Positions 1-10,629 of a stretch of DNA of 64,000 bases are shown piece after piece. The stretch's first letter is position 1, and every line of letters begins with the position of its first letter. A program made the position numbers and the translations under genes. The stretch lies in NCBI GenBank assembly GCA_016648135.1, contig JADDOH010004046.1, positions 115,641 to 179,640 on the forward strand. The letters run 5' to 3'. The DNA comes from Agrypnia vestita (Eukaryota; Arthropoda; Insecta; Trichoptera; Phryganeidae). The notes under the pieces are model-generated. The model made no database searches and had not been told where the DNA came from. It worked only from the letters and a program-made list of their open reading frames with translations.

Positions 1-245
1 GGCAACAATATCCAAAACAATTTGAATACTGCAGTCATTGAGAATTATTCATTTAGAATGTACCTACTGAATTCGAGATTTTATAGGAAATATAGCCTAT
101 AAATTTATAGGAGCATGATTTTGGAAGGGATGAAAATATACATTTTTAATTCAGTACATTCTAAATCTAATCCTTGGTGACGGCATTCAAAACATTTTTA
201 TAATTTTTTGGATATAGTTGCTTTTACTTTTATACCCACAAGTTT
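1..245. mobile_element. MITE family B copy, cut by window edge
   Basis: Right part of a roughly 250-bp palindromic non-autonomous element. The outer end reads as the reverse of GTGGGTATAAAAGCAA and the interior carries the block GAATTCGAGATTTTATAGG. Related copies lie at 10630-11455, 39733-39985 and 48572-48812. It has no coding capacity and the transposase source is unknown. Confidence 0.6.
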
Positions 246-663
246 TAGGTTCCATTTGTTTAATTTTCTTTGGACGCCTTTTCTCTTACGAAGGTATTAT
301 CAATCTAAAAAAATATCTCTAGACGTTGTATTTTCATCAATATTAATTTATAGTAAAATATAGCTTTATTTATTATATGCAAAAGAGGTAACATTATTCA
401 ATATTTTAACGAATGAAAGGAATTTTAAGGATTTTCATAAATTTTACATAATTTCAAGTGATTCAATAACAATTGTGTTGCATTACAAGTGATATTTTAA
501 TTATATATTAATGGTAACGTATAGAATAGGGCAAATTTATAATTTATGAGTTGAAAATGAGTTAAAAAAATGAAAATGAAAATAAAAAGCCTTGCAAAAG
601 AATTATGGTTCAAATTTTTGAATTCTTATTTTACCTGTATTTAAGCAAATGATTTTTAAATAA
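246..663. other. AT-rich spacer
   Basis: No gene, repeat copy or structured element could be recognised here. It is AT-rich with only short chance reading frames. Confidence 0.5.
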
Positions 664-832
664 TCGATATAGGTTACTTTACTGACAGTCCATAAAAATG
701 AATGTAAAATTTAAAGGCTTTTATCTCCGTAACGTAATATTAGGACATTGTTGCTTTTACATTTTCAACTTATATTCTAGGTAATAATCTATCTGTAAAG
801 TATTGTGGATAACTCCTTTACACCCTGTATAT
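664..832. mobile_element. MITE family A, degenerate right half
   Basis: Ends in ACACCCTGTATA and contains decayed versions of the family A blocks seen intact at 54475-55024 (CGATATAAGTTACT, then GGTTGCTT, then TTTTCAACTCATA). The left half is missing. Confidence 0.45.
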
Positions 833-1137
833 TATATTGATTAAAAATAAGTACAAGTTATTATAATTGATTTAATTAATAATGAAAAAATAAAATAAAT
901 GACGTCGCAGACCTCAATGTTTTTTATCTGGTTCATTTTTTTATTTATTTGTCATCATGTTCAAAGAAAAACTTTTACAAACATGTTTATGTAAAAAGCG
1001 TTAGTGGTGGGGGAAATACTTTCAAAGTGAGCAACGACCTTACATGGGGACTACATATGAACGAAGCCACACAAACACGTAGATTTTCTCCGTGTGTGAA
1101 AATTAAGGCTTGACTTGTGACGTTGTTGTGTTCTTAC

Positions 1138-1440
1138 CCCTTCCGCGTGCGGAGGGGGCGTGGCCCCGCGTCGAGAGAGGGAGAGAAGTCACGCCGAAGG
1201 CGCAATGCGGGAGCGGGACGGGTGCGGCGGTAACGTGACTGATTGAAAGCGAGACGGCCTGTGTTTTTCCTCGGGGAGAGAGCGAGGCGGGCGAGGAGGC
1301 TCGCGCGCGAGAGGCGAGACGTCACGGTAAATAGGCGCGAGCGAGGGGGAAGGAAAACGTGGAATGTGGGTCTCGGACGCGTGTGCGAGCGGAAGAACGA
1401 CGGTTCACACATCGGCCCGAGGCGGCGCGACGGAGCCGAG
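1138..1440 (-). promoter_or_regulatory. CpG-rich island, candidate 5' exon on minus strand
   Basis: About 300 bp of very CpG-rich sequence in AT-rich surroundings. On the minus strand an arthropod initiator-like TCAGT lies at 1242-1238, and a good 5' splice site (GTAAGAA, 1137-1131) follows GAAGGG. An open frame crosses the island (1412-1134), but its arginine, proline and serine composition looks like a by-product of GC richness, so a non-coding first exon is more plausible than a protein. No downstream exon was identified. Confidence 0.3.
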
Positions 1441-1659
1441 ACACTAAAACTTTCACCTGATAAAGAGTTAACACATTTACGAAAATGTTTACAAAAAACG
1501 TCAAATTGTAGCGGGTATTTAAAAAATTTGCATTTAATTTCTTATAAAATGGTTTTATTTTTTGTTAAGATATATGAAAAGCTATTTTTTGACAGATGTT
1601 AAAATGCTGTTTTTGTTTTTCTCATTTTTTGTTATTTAGAAAAAAATTAATGAATTATG

Positions 1660-1811
1660 AAAACACATCATAACAATATTCTTACTATTTTGCTAAACAC
1701 TTGTACTATTAAAATAAGACTAACATGCTAGTCTCCTGGAGGAAGGCTCGAACCACTGACCACAGGATTTCTAGGCGAGAAGTCTTAACCACTAGATCAA
1801 CAAGCTACTCA
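1660..1811 (-). mobile_element. tRNA-derived SINE, degenerate
   Basis: Reverse copy of the SINE seen cleanly at 13585-13796. The B-box-like GGTTCGAGCC, the GTTAGTCTTATTTT block and AGTAAGAATATTG are recognisable on the minus strand. The poly(A) end is eroded. Confidence 0.6.
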
Positions 1812-1944
1812 TGTTACTTTTTACTGTTGCGACTAATTTATTAAAACAGATTTTTTTCCTCATGGAAATCATAGCAATCTACCTGTAAATGGGTATATAT
1901 TTATACTTGTTAATATAATGAGTTATAAATACTCGTATTTGAGT

Positions 1945-2112
1945 CGTCATTGGTGGTAAAGACTCTTGTTTAGTGGTTGGCCGGGGGTTCGAGTCTCGAT
2001 CCAGTAGTTCACCAAGTTATTGCTTATTTCATTAGGCGTTTAGCTTTGAATAAAAATGGTAGGAATATTGATGTGACACGTATTTCGTGAAGGCATCTTG
2101 ATAAAAAAATAA
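1945..2112 (+). mobile_element. tRNA-derived SINE, degenerate
   Basis: B box GGTTCGAGTC at 1986-1995, followed by the family block GGAATATTGATGTGACACG and an A-rich end. The A-box half is poorly preserved. Confidence 0.6.
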
Positions 2113-2560
2113 GTTTATATAAAAATAAATTACTCAATAATTTAATAATTGCAAAATAAAAATAAATAATACTAACCAAAAAATGGGTTATTCTCTTTTT
2201 ATTGTCTTGTTTGGTACAAAATGAACAACTCTCTCACAACATAAGTGTAGTTTTTATTATTTATTAAATACAATTAAAACCTCATTTCTTTACAGTTTCT
2301 AAAACTGTTGAGGTCATATTATTATGAGAAGGTATCATAAAACCTATATTATTAAACAAAACAAATATGAACATTTTTAAATACCACTACGTCCCGAAAG
2401 TGGACAGAGACAGTATAACTATAACAAAAAAGGGAATGACCCAAATTCCAATATATCGGCATTGAACTGAGCACATTTTTTTTGTGAATGCGAGTACAAA
2501 CACTTTAATGCAGGAAATCTGCTAAAAAAATAAAAATATAAAAACGCAATTTTTGTTGCA
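2113..2560. other. AT-rich spacer
   Basis: No gene or recognisable repeat. It leads into the GC-rich island that starts near 2562. Confidence 0.5.
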
Positions 2561-2561
2561 T

Positions 2562-2809
2562 TTTTCCGGCGGGAAACGTTGGGAACCACTCCGATACAGC
2601 TAGCGGCTAATCAGTCACGTGGTCGGGTGTTTTGTCTCGCTCTGCTGGCCTGCGGGCAGCCAATCAGCGCCGGCGGCCGCTGATTGTTTTCCCGCCACTT
2701 GAGCTGTCACCGTCCCACCGCGATCCGTCAAACGTCAATCCGTCAAGTCGGCCGCTCGCACGAGCGCGCCCTGGCTGCCACGCGAGCTATGCACCGTATA
2801 TATAAATAG
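2562..2809 (+). promoter_or_regulatory. CpG-rich promoter-like island with TATA box
   Basis: A compact GC-rich island with several promoter-type motifs: E2F-like GGCGGGAAA at 2568-2576 and the opposite orientation TTTTCCCGCC at 2687-2696; E-box GTCACGTG at 2614-2621; NF-Y-type AGCCAATCAG at 2658-2667; and a TATA-like TATATATAAATAG at 2797-2809. An ATG in an insect-type context with a splice donor lies 36 bp after the TATA end. Motif identity is seen directly; promoter function is inferred. No canonical TCAGT initiator was found 25-35 bp downstream of the TATA motif. Confidence 0.4.
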
Positions 2810-2844
2810 ACAGAATATGATTTTGCAGAGACTTCCACGGCAAA

Positions 2845-2856
2845 ATGCGCTTAAAA
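2845..2856 (+). CDS. Candidate short first coding exon (MRLK) of a secreted-type protein
   Basis: CAAAATG at 2841-2847 fits the insect start context. It is followed by codons for Arg-Leu-Lys and then the strong 5' splice site GTGAGT at 2857-2862, giving a four-codon phase-0 exon. Insect cuticular and other secreted-protein genes often begin with such a tiny exon, the intron falling inside the signal peptide, and a basic start such as MRLK suits that. The next exon was not found: the presumed intron starts with MITE copies from 2892 onward. Without transcript evidence this could be coincidence. Confidence 0.25.
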
Positions 2857-2891
2857 GTGAGTAATCGATGGTTTACCAATATAAAAACATA

Positions 2892-3364
2892 TGCAGGGTC
2901 ATTTGGAAAAGATGAATAACCTTGCAGGACTATATTTTTGCCTTGATTATGAGTCGCAAGCAGCCATGACCTAATATCAATAGTCATATTTGCATTTTTA
3001 AAATATTTCTGACTTATTTTTTGTAAAACGTTGGAATATCATTACAGTAACTTGTATCGAAAAATTAATTTGTTTCAATACAACATAAATAAAATGATAA
3101 AAACCCTGCATAAATTCCAATTGGGACTCGAAGGTTATTAAAGGGAATGAATTTTTCATATTCGATATAAGTTATTGTAATAATATTCCAACGTTTTACA
3201 AAAAATAATTCAAAAATATTGAAAAAAAATGCTAACTCTGATGTTGCATATCTCCTTAACTATTGATATTAAATCACGGTTGCTTTTAAGTTTAAATTTT
3301 CAACTTATCATTAAGGCAGGAATATAGTCCTGCGGGTTATTAATGTTTTCCATATAACCCTGTA
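2892..3364. mobile_element. MITE family A, palindromic copy
   Basis: Begins GCAGGGTCATTTGGAAAA and ends with the reverse complement-like CATATAACCCTGTATA. Both halves carry the diagnostic blocks TTTCTGACTTATTTTTTGTA and ATCATTACAGTAACTT in opposite orientation, so the element is a long foldback of about 470 bp. The TA flanks suggest a Tc1/mariner-type TA target, though this is inferred from ends only. Confidence 0.65.
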
Positions 3365-3365
3365 T

Positions 3366-4092
3366 ATTCAGGGGCGTGCAGCGAGAACATAGAATATAGA
3401 CGTAAGCATATATTTTGAAAAGAAAATCGAATTAAAAGTATATCTCATAATATTCACAATTATTTTAATATTTGATTATGATCAGTCTCATCATAAGTCT
3501 CACAGCGATGAAGATATTTATATGAGAAACGTGTAAGAAAGTCTTGTTATAGGATGGCCCAGGGTTAAGGACCTGCATGAGAGCTTGCTTAAGTGATTAA
3601 TCTTCGCAATGCAGTATGAACTCCATTAATTAATTAGCAACTCCATCGTATGAATATCCACACATTATCTCTGAAAGTGATATAAATATGAAAACCTTTT
3701 ATATATTTGAAGTGACTAAAACATAGAGATGTCATTACCAACTGCGAAATCTGAACACTATTTCATGAGAAGGACTACATAAGTATGTCTCTATCATAGT
3801 TTCTTTAAATATATCAAAGGCTTTCAGATTTAAACATGTATACAACTTTCAAAAATTTGATAATGTGTGGGCTTACTGAAGCCAGCTCTTACAGGTTATA
3901 ATCTTTGGGCCATCCTACTTTACTAAAAGACATACACGTTTCTTATACAGGTAGCTTCGCCTCTGTGAGACTTCTATAATTTATTTTAATATTAATATTA
4001 GAATTTTAAGAAAATTATAATATTTTATTTCAAAATATATGTTTACGTAAAAGTCATGCTTCAATGAGCTCACTTCGCGCGCCTGCTGCCTA
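3366..4092. mobile_element. Large palindromic MITE (family D)
   Basis: The two halves are imperfect inverted copies across about 720 bp. Paired landmarks include AAGCATATATTTTG near 3410 with its complement near 4040, GAAACGTGTA near 3525 with its complement near 3945, TAGGATGGCCCA near 3550 with its complement near 3910, and CACACATTATC near 3660 with its complement near 3865. It abuts MITE A at 3364, so one may have inserted at the edge of the other. No coding capacity. Confidence 0.55.
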
Positions 4093-4427
4093 TAAATTGT
4101 CAGTAGTGAGGAAATAAGTTATTTCAAGAAAGAGGCATGATAGCTAGCTAAATGCAGATAATAGTCTAAAGAAATATTAGCATAATGTTAATTTTACTCT
4201 CAATTGTTAAGTTTAATGAGTCTATTAAAGTTGCATACGGCACCCAAACGAAATATCACTACACATCTAAAAGAACACATTGAAGTAATAAAAAAAATAA
4301 TTTGCGAATGTATCCAAAGGAAATTTTAGTCACGGCCTTTAAATTTGATATTCAAATATATTAAATCATCCTGTCGACAGAACCACACAACATAGATTGG
4401 TAAGAGAGTCCATCAAAATATATAAAT

Positions 4428-5010
4428 ATGCCGACTTTAAGACTGGCACCACATTTCTTTCCATACAATATGCGCTTATCGAACGCACTGAGTGGATCAT
4501 CCGCGATTCTCCGCCAGCAGAACTTATGTCAACCTAAAATCGGTGACGTCGCGTCTCATGTTTTTAAATACAAAGCGCCACACTCGACGGATCGGCCGCA
4601 CTGCGCACGTACGTGTGTTTGTTACAGACTGAATGTGACTTCTAAATTTGGTTGCGGATTTGACGCGACGTCAAAGACGCGGCGGAAGATACGCTCAGTG
4701 GGGCGCCGGACTTATGGACGACACTTACAAATTATCAAGTACACGGCAACCTGCTTTCACCACTACGATTCCACATTTGAAACACATCGCAGAAAAGCCC
4801 AAAGATATCGTTAACTTAATTCATATTGCATCAGTAGCATTCTGACGTCTCCGAGCATAGTAAGAAGCGACACACCTCCGCTTAGTGCATACAATCTACA
4901 GCCGCGTAAGAAATTATCAGTTCGTCCTTGACCCCAGCGGCGAGAGGACACACTCCTCGAGGCGCTGTTGTATAACTCCAACGAAACTTCAAGAATTGTA
5001 TCTCTACACA
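4428..5010. other. Moderately GC-rich segment with open frames, function unknown
   Basis: GC content rises relative to the flanks. A 128-codon frame runs on the plus strand from 4428 to 4814 but shows no recognisable domain, and arginine/histidine-rich runs suggest composition rather than selection. Two CRE-like sites (TGACGTC at 4544-4550, GACGTCA at 4667-4673) are present. It could be a regulatory island or a remnant exon; neither is demonstrated. Confidence 0.2.
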
Positions 5011-5745
5011 TCCTTACGGTTCGTATAAAATATGCGTCATTTCAATACCTTAATAAGTATAACTATTTCTGAACTAATTAATATGTCTTTATAAAAATTT
5101 TGCTCAAAAATATGGACAGCCTTGACATTATGCAACTCATTAACATGCCTGCTAGGAACAGTCCAAAATCTAGGCAATCTATATACCGAAATTGATGGAA
5201 CCTTGTCTAGTTAAAAGAAGGCTTTCACTAGCTTTTTAATAAATAGCAGGGTGAATACACTAATTGTGTGCACCTTAATTGTTGTATATTTCTGTATACT
5301 TTCACTGATGTATTTCATTGTTCTACTATTTTTCAATAATTTTGGTAAAATCGTTTTACTTGTGTTATTAAGAAACATTTTGTCGAAATGTGATATTTAT
5401 AAAAATAAATATATATAAATGGCATTGTCTATTTTAAATACACTAATATCAACTTATTTGTTAGTTTTTAGTTTAGTCACAGTTTTAGATTATTTGACTT
5501 CGTACAAACTCTTGGAGAATAAAAAAATATGTAATTGTACGTAAAATATATAATAAAAAAGGATATAATCGTTTAATATGGATAAACTTGTAGGTATATT
5601 CAACAAAAAACGCATTTCTAGAAACTACATTTTTTTTTATTAAGTCTTCGATATGAAATGAAATAAATACATATACCCTGTTTTTATTTTTCGCAAAACA
5701 AATGAACACCTAAAAATATTCTCAGCTTTTAACGGTCGTTCACAA
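5011..5745. other. AT-rich spacer
   Basis: Nothing recognisable apart from short AT-rich low-complexity runs. Confidence 0.5.
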
Positions 5746-5749
5746 TCTT

Positions 5750-5888
5750 GTCGTATATATCTGACTTCTCTGGCCGACGTTTCAAATCCCCATTGCAGGG
5801 CCCATCATCAGGGCTGAGGCACATCAGACCTGATGATGGACCCTGTAATGGAATCCGAAACCTCAGCCAGAGAGGTCAGATATACATG
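5750..5888. mobile_element. PLE-like inverted terminal-repeat pair
   Basis: An imperfect palindrome of about 65-bp arms: the left arm starts GTATATATCTGACTTCTCTGG and the right arm ends CCAGAGAGGTCAGATATAC. Each arm holds a CTGATGATGG...GAAAC block in opposite orientation, like the hammerhead-bearing terminal repeats elsewhere in the window. No coding sequence remains. Assignment to Penelope-like elements is by analogy with 34969-35380. Confidence 0.4.
5830..5877 (+). ncRNA. Hammerhead-ribozyme-like motif
   Basis: CUGAUGA at 5830-5836, a stem II closed by GGA/UCC (5838-5840 with 5854-5856), then GAAAC at 5857-5861. A 5-bp stem III can be drawn (ACCUC 5860-5864 with GAGGU 5872-5876), followed by C at 5877, the usual cleavage-site position. 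A matching stem I strand directly upstream of CUGAUGA was not found, so activity is doubtful. Confidence 0.4.
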
Positions 5889-5889
5889 G

Positions 5890-7540
5890 AAAAATATCCC
5901 AGAAAACTGCACACAGAAGAAAATGAACACCTGATGAAGAAAAAAATAAAATGCAATGATCTATATTTAAGTGGAACAGGGCGAACCATAAATTCTATGA
6001 AGAGTTGGTTATATTTATAATACAAGCATCCGTGCAATGAATTGTTATGTCTCATCTTCTTATAATATTTTTTAAACGAAGTTCCTTAACGCGGCTTGCT
6101 GTAGGAGTTGACTGGTAGAAATCGTCACGTAAGGAAAAAGCGTTATGCTCCCTCCATGCGACTTTCTCTCTTTTAATACTGAATGCGTGGAAATTTTTTT
6201 AAAACTAATTTATTCTTTGTTTAAAATCATGCGTGAGTTACATTATCGCATTATTGCAATTTTGCAATGAAGATTCGAGACATGGAAACTGCGACAAGTA
6301 TGTGTAATACAAACTTAGAAAAGTAAGTTAAAACGATTGTTTTCTTTGATAAAAGTATTTTTTACTGTTTATATACGTTTAAAATTATTCGAATGCTTAC
6401 TATTTACATACACATATATTACAGGTAGATAATAGTGAAATCATTATGCTCAGCGTCAAAAAGAGTATCGAAAGAGAAAAAATCGAAAAACAACTTCAAC
6501 GTAACGTTTTCTTACGTAACGAAAATATACAAATATAATCAATCTAGATTTACACATCGAATTACATTCGGAATCTAAAAAAAGGCATAAGGAACTTCGT
6601 TCCTGACGAAGGTCTCCTGACCGCACACGTATTTTATTTTTTATATACTTGTCAAGAATACGTAAGGATAAGAATACGTTATTACACATTATTATTAAAA
6701 ATGTTTAACAATATTAAAAAAAAAATTAAAATGTAATAGTGTATCGATGGTTTCCGTCGAATTGTGAAAAAAACTAAAAAGAACACAGATACGGAAGAAA
6801 GAGCTGCAAACATCTAAAAAACTACAATTTCAAATTTATTAAAAATTCATTTAAACACGTCAAATTCAGCTTCAAGATTTAAAAACATCTGATTCAATTT
6901 TCTTGCATTAAATAGTCAGTTCACGAGTACATATTTCTACAAACTCAATTGCCCTCGTTTCAGATAACATTCCCATTCATTTTAAAATCTGTATTAGCGA
7001 ATACCCACGAAATAAGGTTGCCACGTCTACAAAATACTACTCGGTCTCAGGTGATACCTAGGTGAGGAAGTCGACGGCTCAACTATTAGCGCGGGTTATT
7101 TATTACGCCTGACCACCATGTCACAATATAATATATGTAGGTATACCTAGTTAATTATATTATCGGCCATATGAAGTTATAGCTCTGGAGCACTGCGCTT
7201 AAAGATGTAACTATCTTTACGCATTTATTTCTCTCACAATATTAATTCCAAATTATCAATTATCTCGTTTTCTTAGTGATAAATCTATCAAAATTGATAT
7301 AATAGCAACAATCATTTACTTTGACGCTACAACCGCACATTTTCACATTGTAGAATGACAGCAAGCCTTAAATATTTAATGTTGATGTACGATTATTTAT
7401 TTTGAGTTGTCATTTACATTTAAATTATGAATGACGAATATAATGAAATTATGTATGATTACTCTAAATATATATTACATATAAAAGTTCCGTCAGTTTG
7501 ATGTGTTCAAACCCTTATTTTAACCAGTCAAATAGTATAG
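5890..7540. other. Spacer with one weak inverted pair
   Basis: No gene seen. ACGAAGTTCCTTA near 6077 recurs inverted near 6590 (TAAGGAACTTCGT), which may mark the ends of an old element of about 520 bp. The rest is AT-rich. Confidence 0.35.
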
Positions 7541-7544
7541 TTAC

Positions 7545-7705
7545 TTGACATTTGACATCTGATTGTGTGTATGATTGATAACTTGGATATAACTATTCTC
7601 TAGTACCGAAGGTTGCCCGTCGAATTTAGGAAAATCAGTTACCAGTCATCGACACAATCAGCTACAAATTTCAAATAACGGTTAGTATATCACCGGTTAA
7701 AATAC
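7545..7705. repeat. Dispersed repeat family C, copy 1
   Basis: Shares the series GTTACCAGTCATCGACACAA, ACAAATTTCAAATA and AATAACGG with 54195-54375. In both copies the sequence is partly self-complementary (TCGAT/ATCGA blocks), so it is probably a small foldback element. Confidence 0.4.
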
Positions 7706-8771
7706 CATCACTAAATGTTCCATGGTTCAATTCATAAATTTAAGTGGAATGTATTATATACAGCATCGAGACAGTGGTTTAACTGGTTTAAGCCATTCTG
7801 TGCTTATACTAATTTTACAATTATTTATTTTTATAAAATGGTTATTTTATCTATCGTGGTAAGCCTTCGGTGTTCAATTATTTTTAAAAACTCATATTCA
7901 TTGTTTTTCAACCATTGTTTTTTATTATTTCTTATTAATTGCTAAGTATTTTTTCTTCGTCCTTATCAATTTTTGTGTAAATGTTTATTAATTGAATAAA
8001 AACCCATAAGTGCGTTGATTATGTATAAATAAATAAATGTTTCTTAGTAGTCTTTAATCATCATCAGAAGTTAACAAACATAAGAAATAAAAATATATAA
8101 TTTTTCTTTGGTGTAGTTGGAATATAAACAATTTTGGTATAATTGGAATATAAAATGAAAATCATATGCATTAATTAAAAACTAGAGATACCCGAAATAT
8201 TTTATTGCTTATTAAAAAAATACTGTTTGGGTGTTTTCCTTGCGTGCATTGAAAAAACTATTCGTAGTCCAATTCTGTTCTCACGCAGCTATTTCGTGTG
8301 AAGACAGATTATATAATTATGCGTTTAAAATGCGAAGAGGTTTATAAAGTATACAGGAAATCGCAAAAACCCGGCTATTCAGATATGGTCACCATACATT
8401 ATACATGTTAGTTGCGTTAGAGCAGAAGCCATCAAGCAAAGTTTCAGGTTTCTTCTATTTATGAGCACTTAGTGAAAGGGAGCGAGCCTTTGCCACCGCA
8501 TCCTCGCAGATACAAACTTCACTTTAATTTCTTCACAGCATCTGGAAGCTCTTGGGCCAGTCAAAGAGCTTGGTGCAAATAAATGTTCTTCTTTACTTAA
8601 GTTGATTTATAATTTTCAGTGTAAGATTGCGGTAGAAATCTTTTAATACGATAACGCATAACACGTTAAACCGGATAATACAAAACACATGCGTTTTTTT
8701 TTGTATTTTTCTCATTTACTCTTCAAAAACTGTTGTAAAAATTATTTTCGTCTAGACAATATGATATAAAT
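7706..8771. other. AT-rich spacer
   Basis: No gene or repeat copy recognised. Confidence 0.5.
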
Positions 8772-8934
8772 AAAATAGAGACGCGAACACGGAATACGTG
8801 TCACATCAATATTCTGTCCATTTTTAAACTAAGCTAAACTATGTTACGAAAATAAGATTAGCTTGCTGGTGTCCTGGAATGGGGCTCGAACCACTGACCA
8901 CTGGATCACTAAGCGAGTGTCATAACCACCACAA
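8772..8934 (-). mobile_element. tRNA-derived SINE
   Basis: Reverse copy with the 3' part (ACACGTATTCCGTGTTCGCG on the minus strand) and a B-box-like GGTTCGAGCC. Head truncated or diverged near 8934. Confidence 0.65.
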
Positions 8935-9928
8935 AAGTTTATTTAGTTAAATAAATAAATTTATATAATACTGAAAGAATCAAACAAATAAAGAAAAAAA
9001 TATCAGTAAAATTAAGATTACAATAAACTTTTTAATATTAGACTAAATAATCGTTCAATTATTTAAATCGAAGAAAAAACAATGAAAATATACATTCACG
9101 TTTTAATGGTGAATTTTTAATTCTCAAAATCGTGTCATTGTTTGATGTATTAGATCAAAGTACCTAAATATATCACGGAATAAATTGCAAAAAAAGTTCT
9201 GTTGACAAAAACTTGCCGAAAAACGTGTAGCTAAAGAATACAATAAATTTTTTCCAAAAAAATCTGTGTTCCGCTTAATTTTATTTATAATTTAACAAAA
9301 ATTATTTTACTGGAATATAAAATGATAAATATTTAAAATGTTTCTGCCTTATTTCCGGAATCGTCATTCTTGTATTTTTTAATGAATTTTTAAAAGAGTA
9401 AAATTTATAATCACTTTTACATGCAATGAATACAATGTAGCTATCTATCTATCAGGATAATTTAGCAAAGTTATTTTGGAAAAAGTAAATGCCAGTTGTA
9501 GAATTCATGTCACTTGGAAAATAAAACGTCTCAAAATTTAGTCAAATATTCATAAAATGGGTAAAGGACACAGTCCTCGGCACTTTAAGCGACGACATAA
9601 TTATCCATTTTGTTTTCGCTTCAAACGGTCAAGAAGCCTAATCACAGAAGCGATACACATCACAGATTGATTGTGATCTTAATTAACTTCGAACCTTATA
9701 AAAATACAACTGGCAAATTGGATTGCAAGCCGGCACAGCAGTAATAAAACAATTTATTTTGCCTCCTAGCGACTGACAACATATTTATGTACCTCACAAT
9801 CATCACAAAAAGTACATTAAATGTTCGTATATGGTTCAGATGTTACATTTTATTATTATTAATAATTGTATACAGCATTAATATTATATGTCTAAAGCAC
9901 CAATATAATATTGTTAACATTACCAACA
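8935..9928. other. AT-rich spacer
   Basis: No gene or recognisable element. Confidence 0.5.
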
Positions 9929-10112
9929 AGAGAATGTTGTTGGTCTTGTGGTTAGGACTCTCGCCTCGTGATCCAAAGGTCGCGGGTTTGAATTTCACTC
10001 CAGACAGAAGTTATTCCTATTTTCATAGCACAAACGTTATGCTTAGTTTGAAAATAGTAAGAATATTGATGTAACACGTATTCCGTGTTCGCATCTCTAT
10101 TTTAAAAAAAAA
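9929..10112 (+). mobile_element. tRNA-derived SINE
   Basis: Head with GTTGTTGGTCTTGTGGTTAG, altered B box GGTTTGAATT at 9985-9994, family body with AGTAAGAATATTGATGTAAC, and a short A-run at the end. It is paired head-out with the reverse copy at 10181-10358. Confidence 0.75.
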
Positions 10113-10180
10113 CATATATTTAAGGGGCAGAAGCGCCACTTTGCATATGTTGTAAATACAGGGCGAAATGTTGTTTTCTT

Positions 10181-10358
10181 TAAATAGAGTTGCGAACACG
10201 GTAAACGTGTCGAATTAACATTCTTTCTATTTTCAAAGTAAGCTAAGTGCCTCTGCTATGAAAATAGGACTAACTCGCTGGTGTCCTGGAATGGGGCTCG
10301 AACCACCGACCACCAGATTACAGGGTTAGCGTCAGACCATCACACCAACAAGTTACTC
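10181..10358 (-). mobile_element. tRNA-derived SINE
   Basis: Reverse copy of the same family, with B-box-like GGTTCGAGCC and an intact head ending at GAGTAACTTGTTGGTGTG. Only about 70 bp separate it from the opposite copy at 9929-10112. Confidence 0.75.
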
Positions 10359-10629
10359 AATATATATTTGAATATGATTTTCTGGCAATTTCAAGTTGAT
10401 AACTAATTTTAAAAGCATGTTTGTTTATCTATTTTAGAATCATTTTATAAAAAAGCCAATTTATTTTTCAATTTTCGCTCTGGCATAAAAGTCAATTTCA
10501 AAAAGGTATATATAGCTAAATTTCGTCTATTAGATAGTGGGGCTTTTGATTCTAATCCCTTTATTTATTATATTCGAAAATTATCTATATTTTGTTATGT
10601 TACGTCGAACAAAGAATTAAAATATCACA

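Noticed and set aside
4428..4814. 128-codon frame as a gene
   Set aside because: Composition follows the locally raised GC content. No domain or splice signal could be named; kept only as an unassigned region.
5930..5960. CCTGATGAAG at 5930 as a hammerhead core
   Set aside because: No stem II or GAAAC follows.
6598..6640. CCTGACGAAGG near 6602 as another hammerhead core
   Set aside because: A GGUC/GACC stem II can be drawn, but it is followed by GCAC, not GAAA, so the second half of the core is missing.
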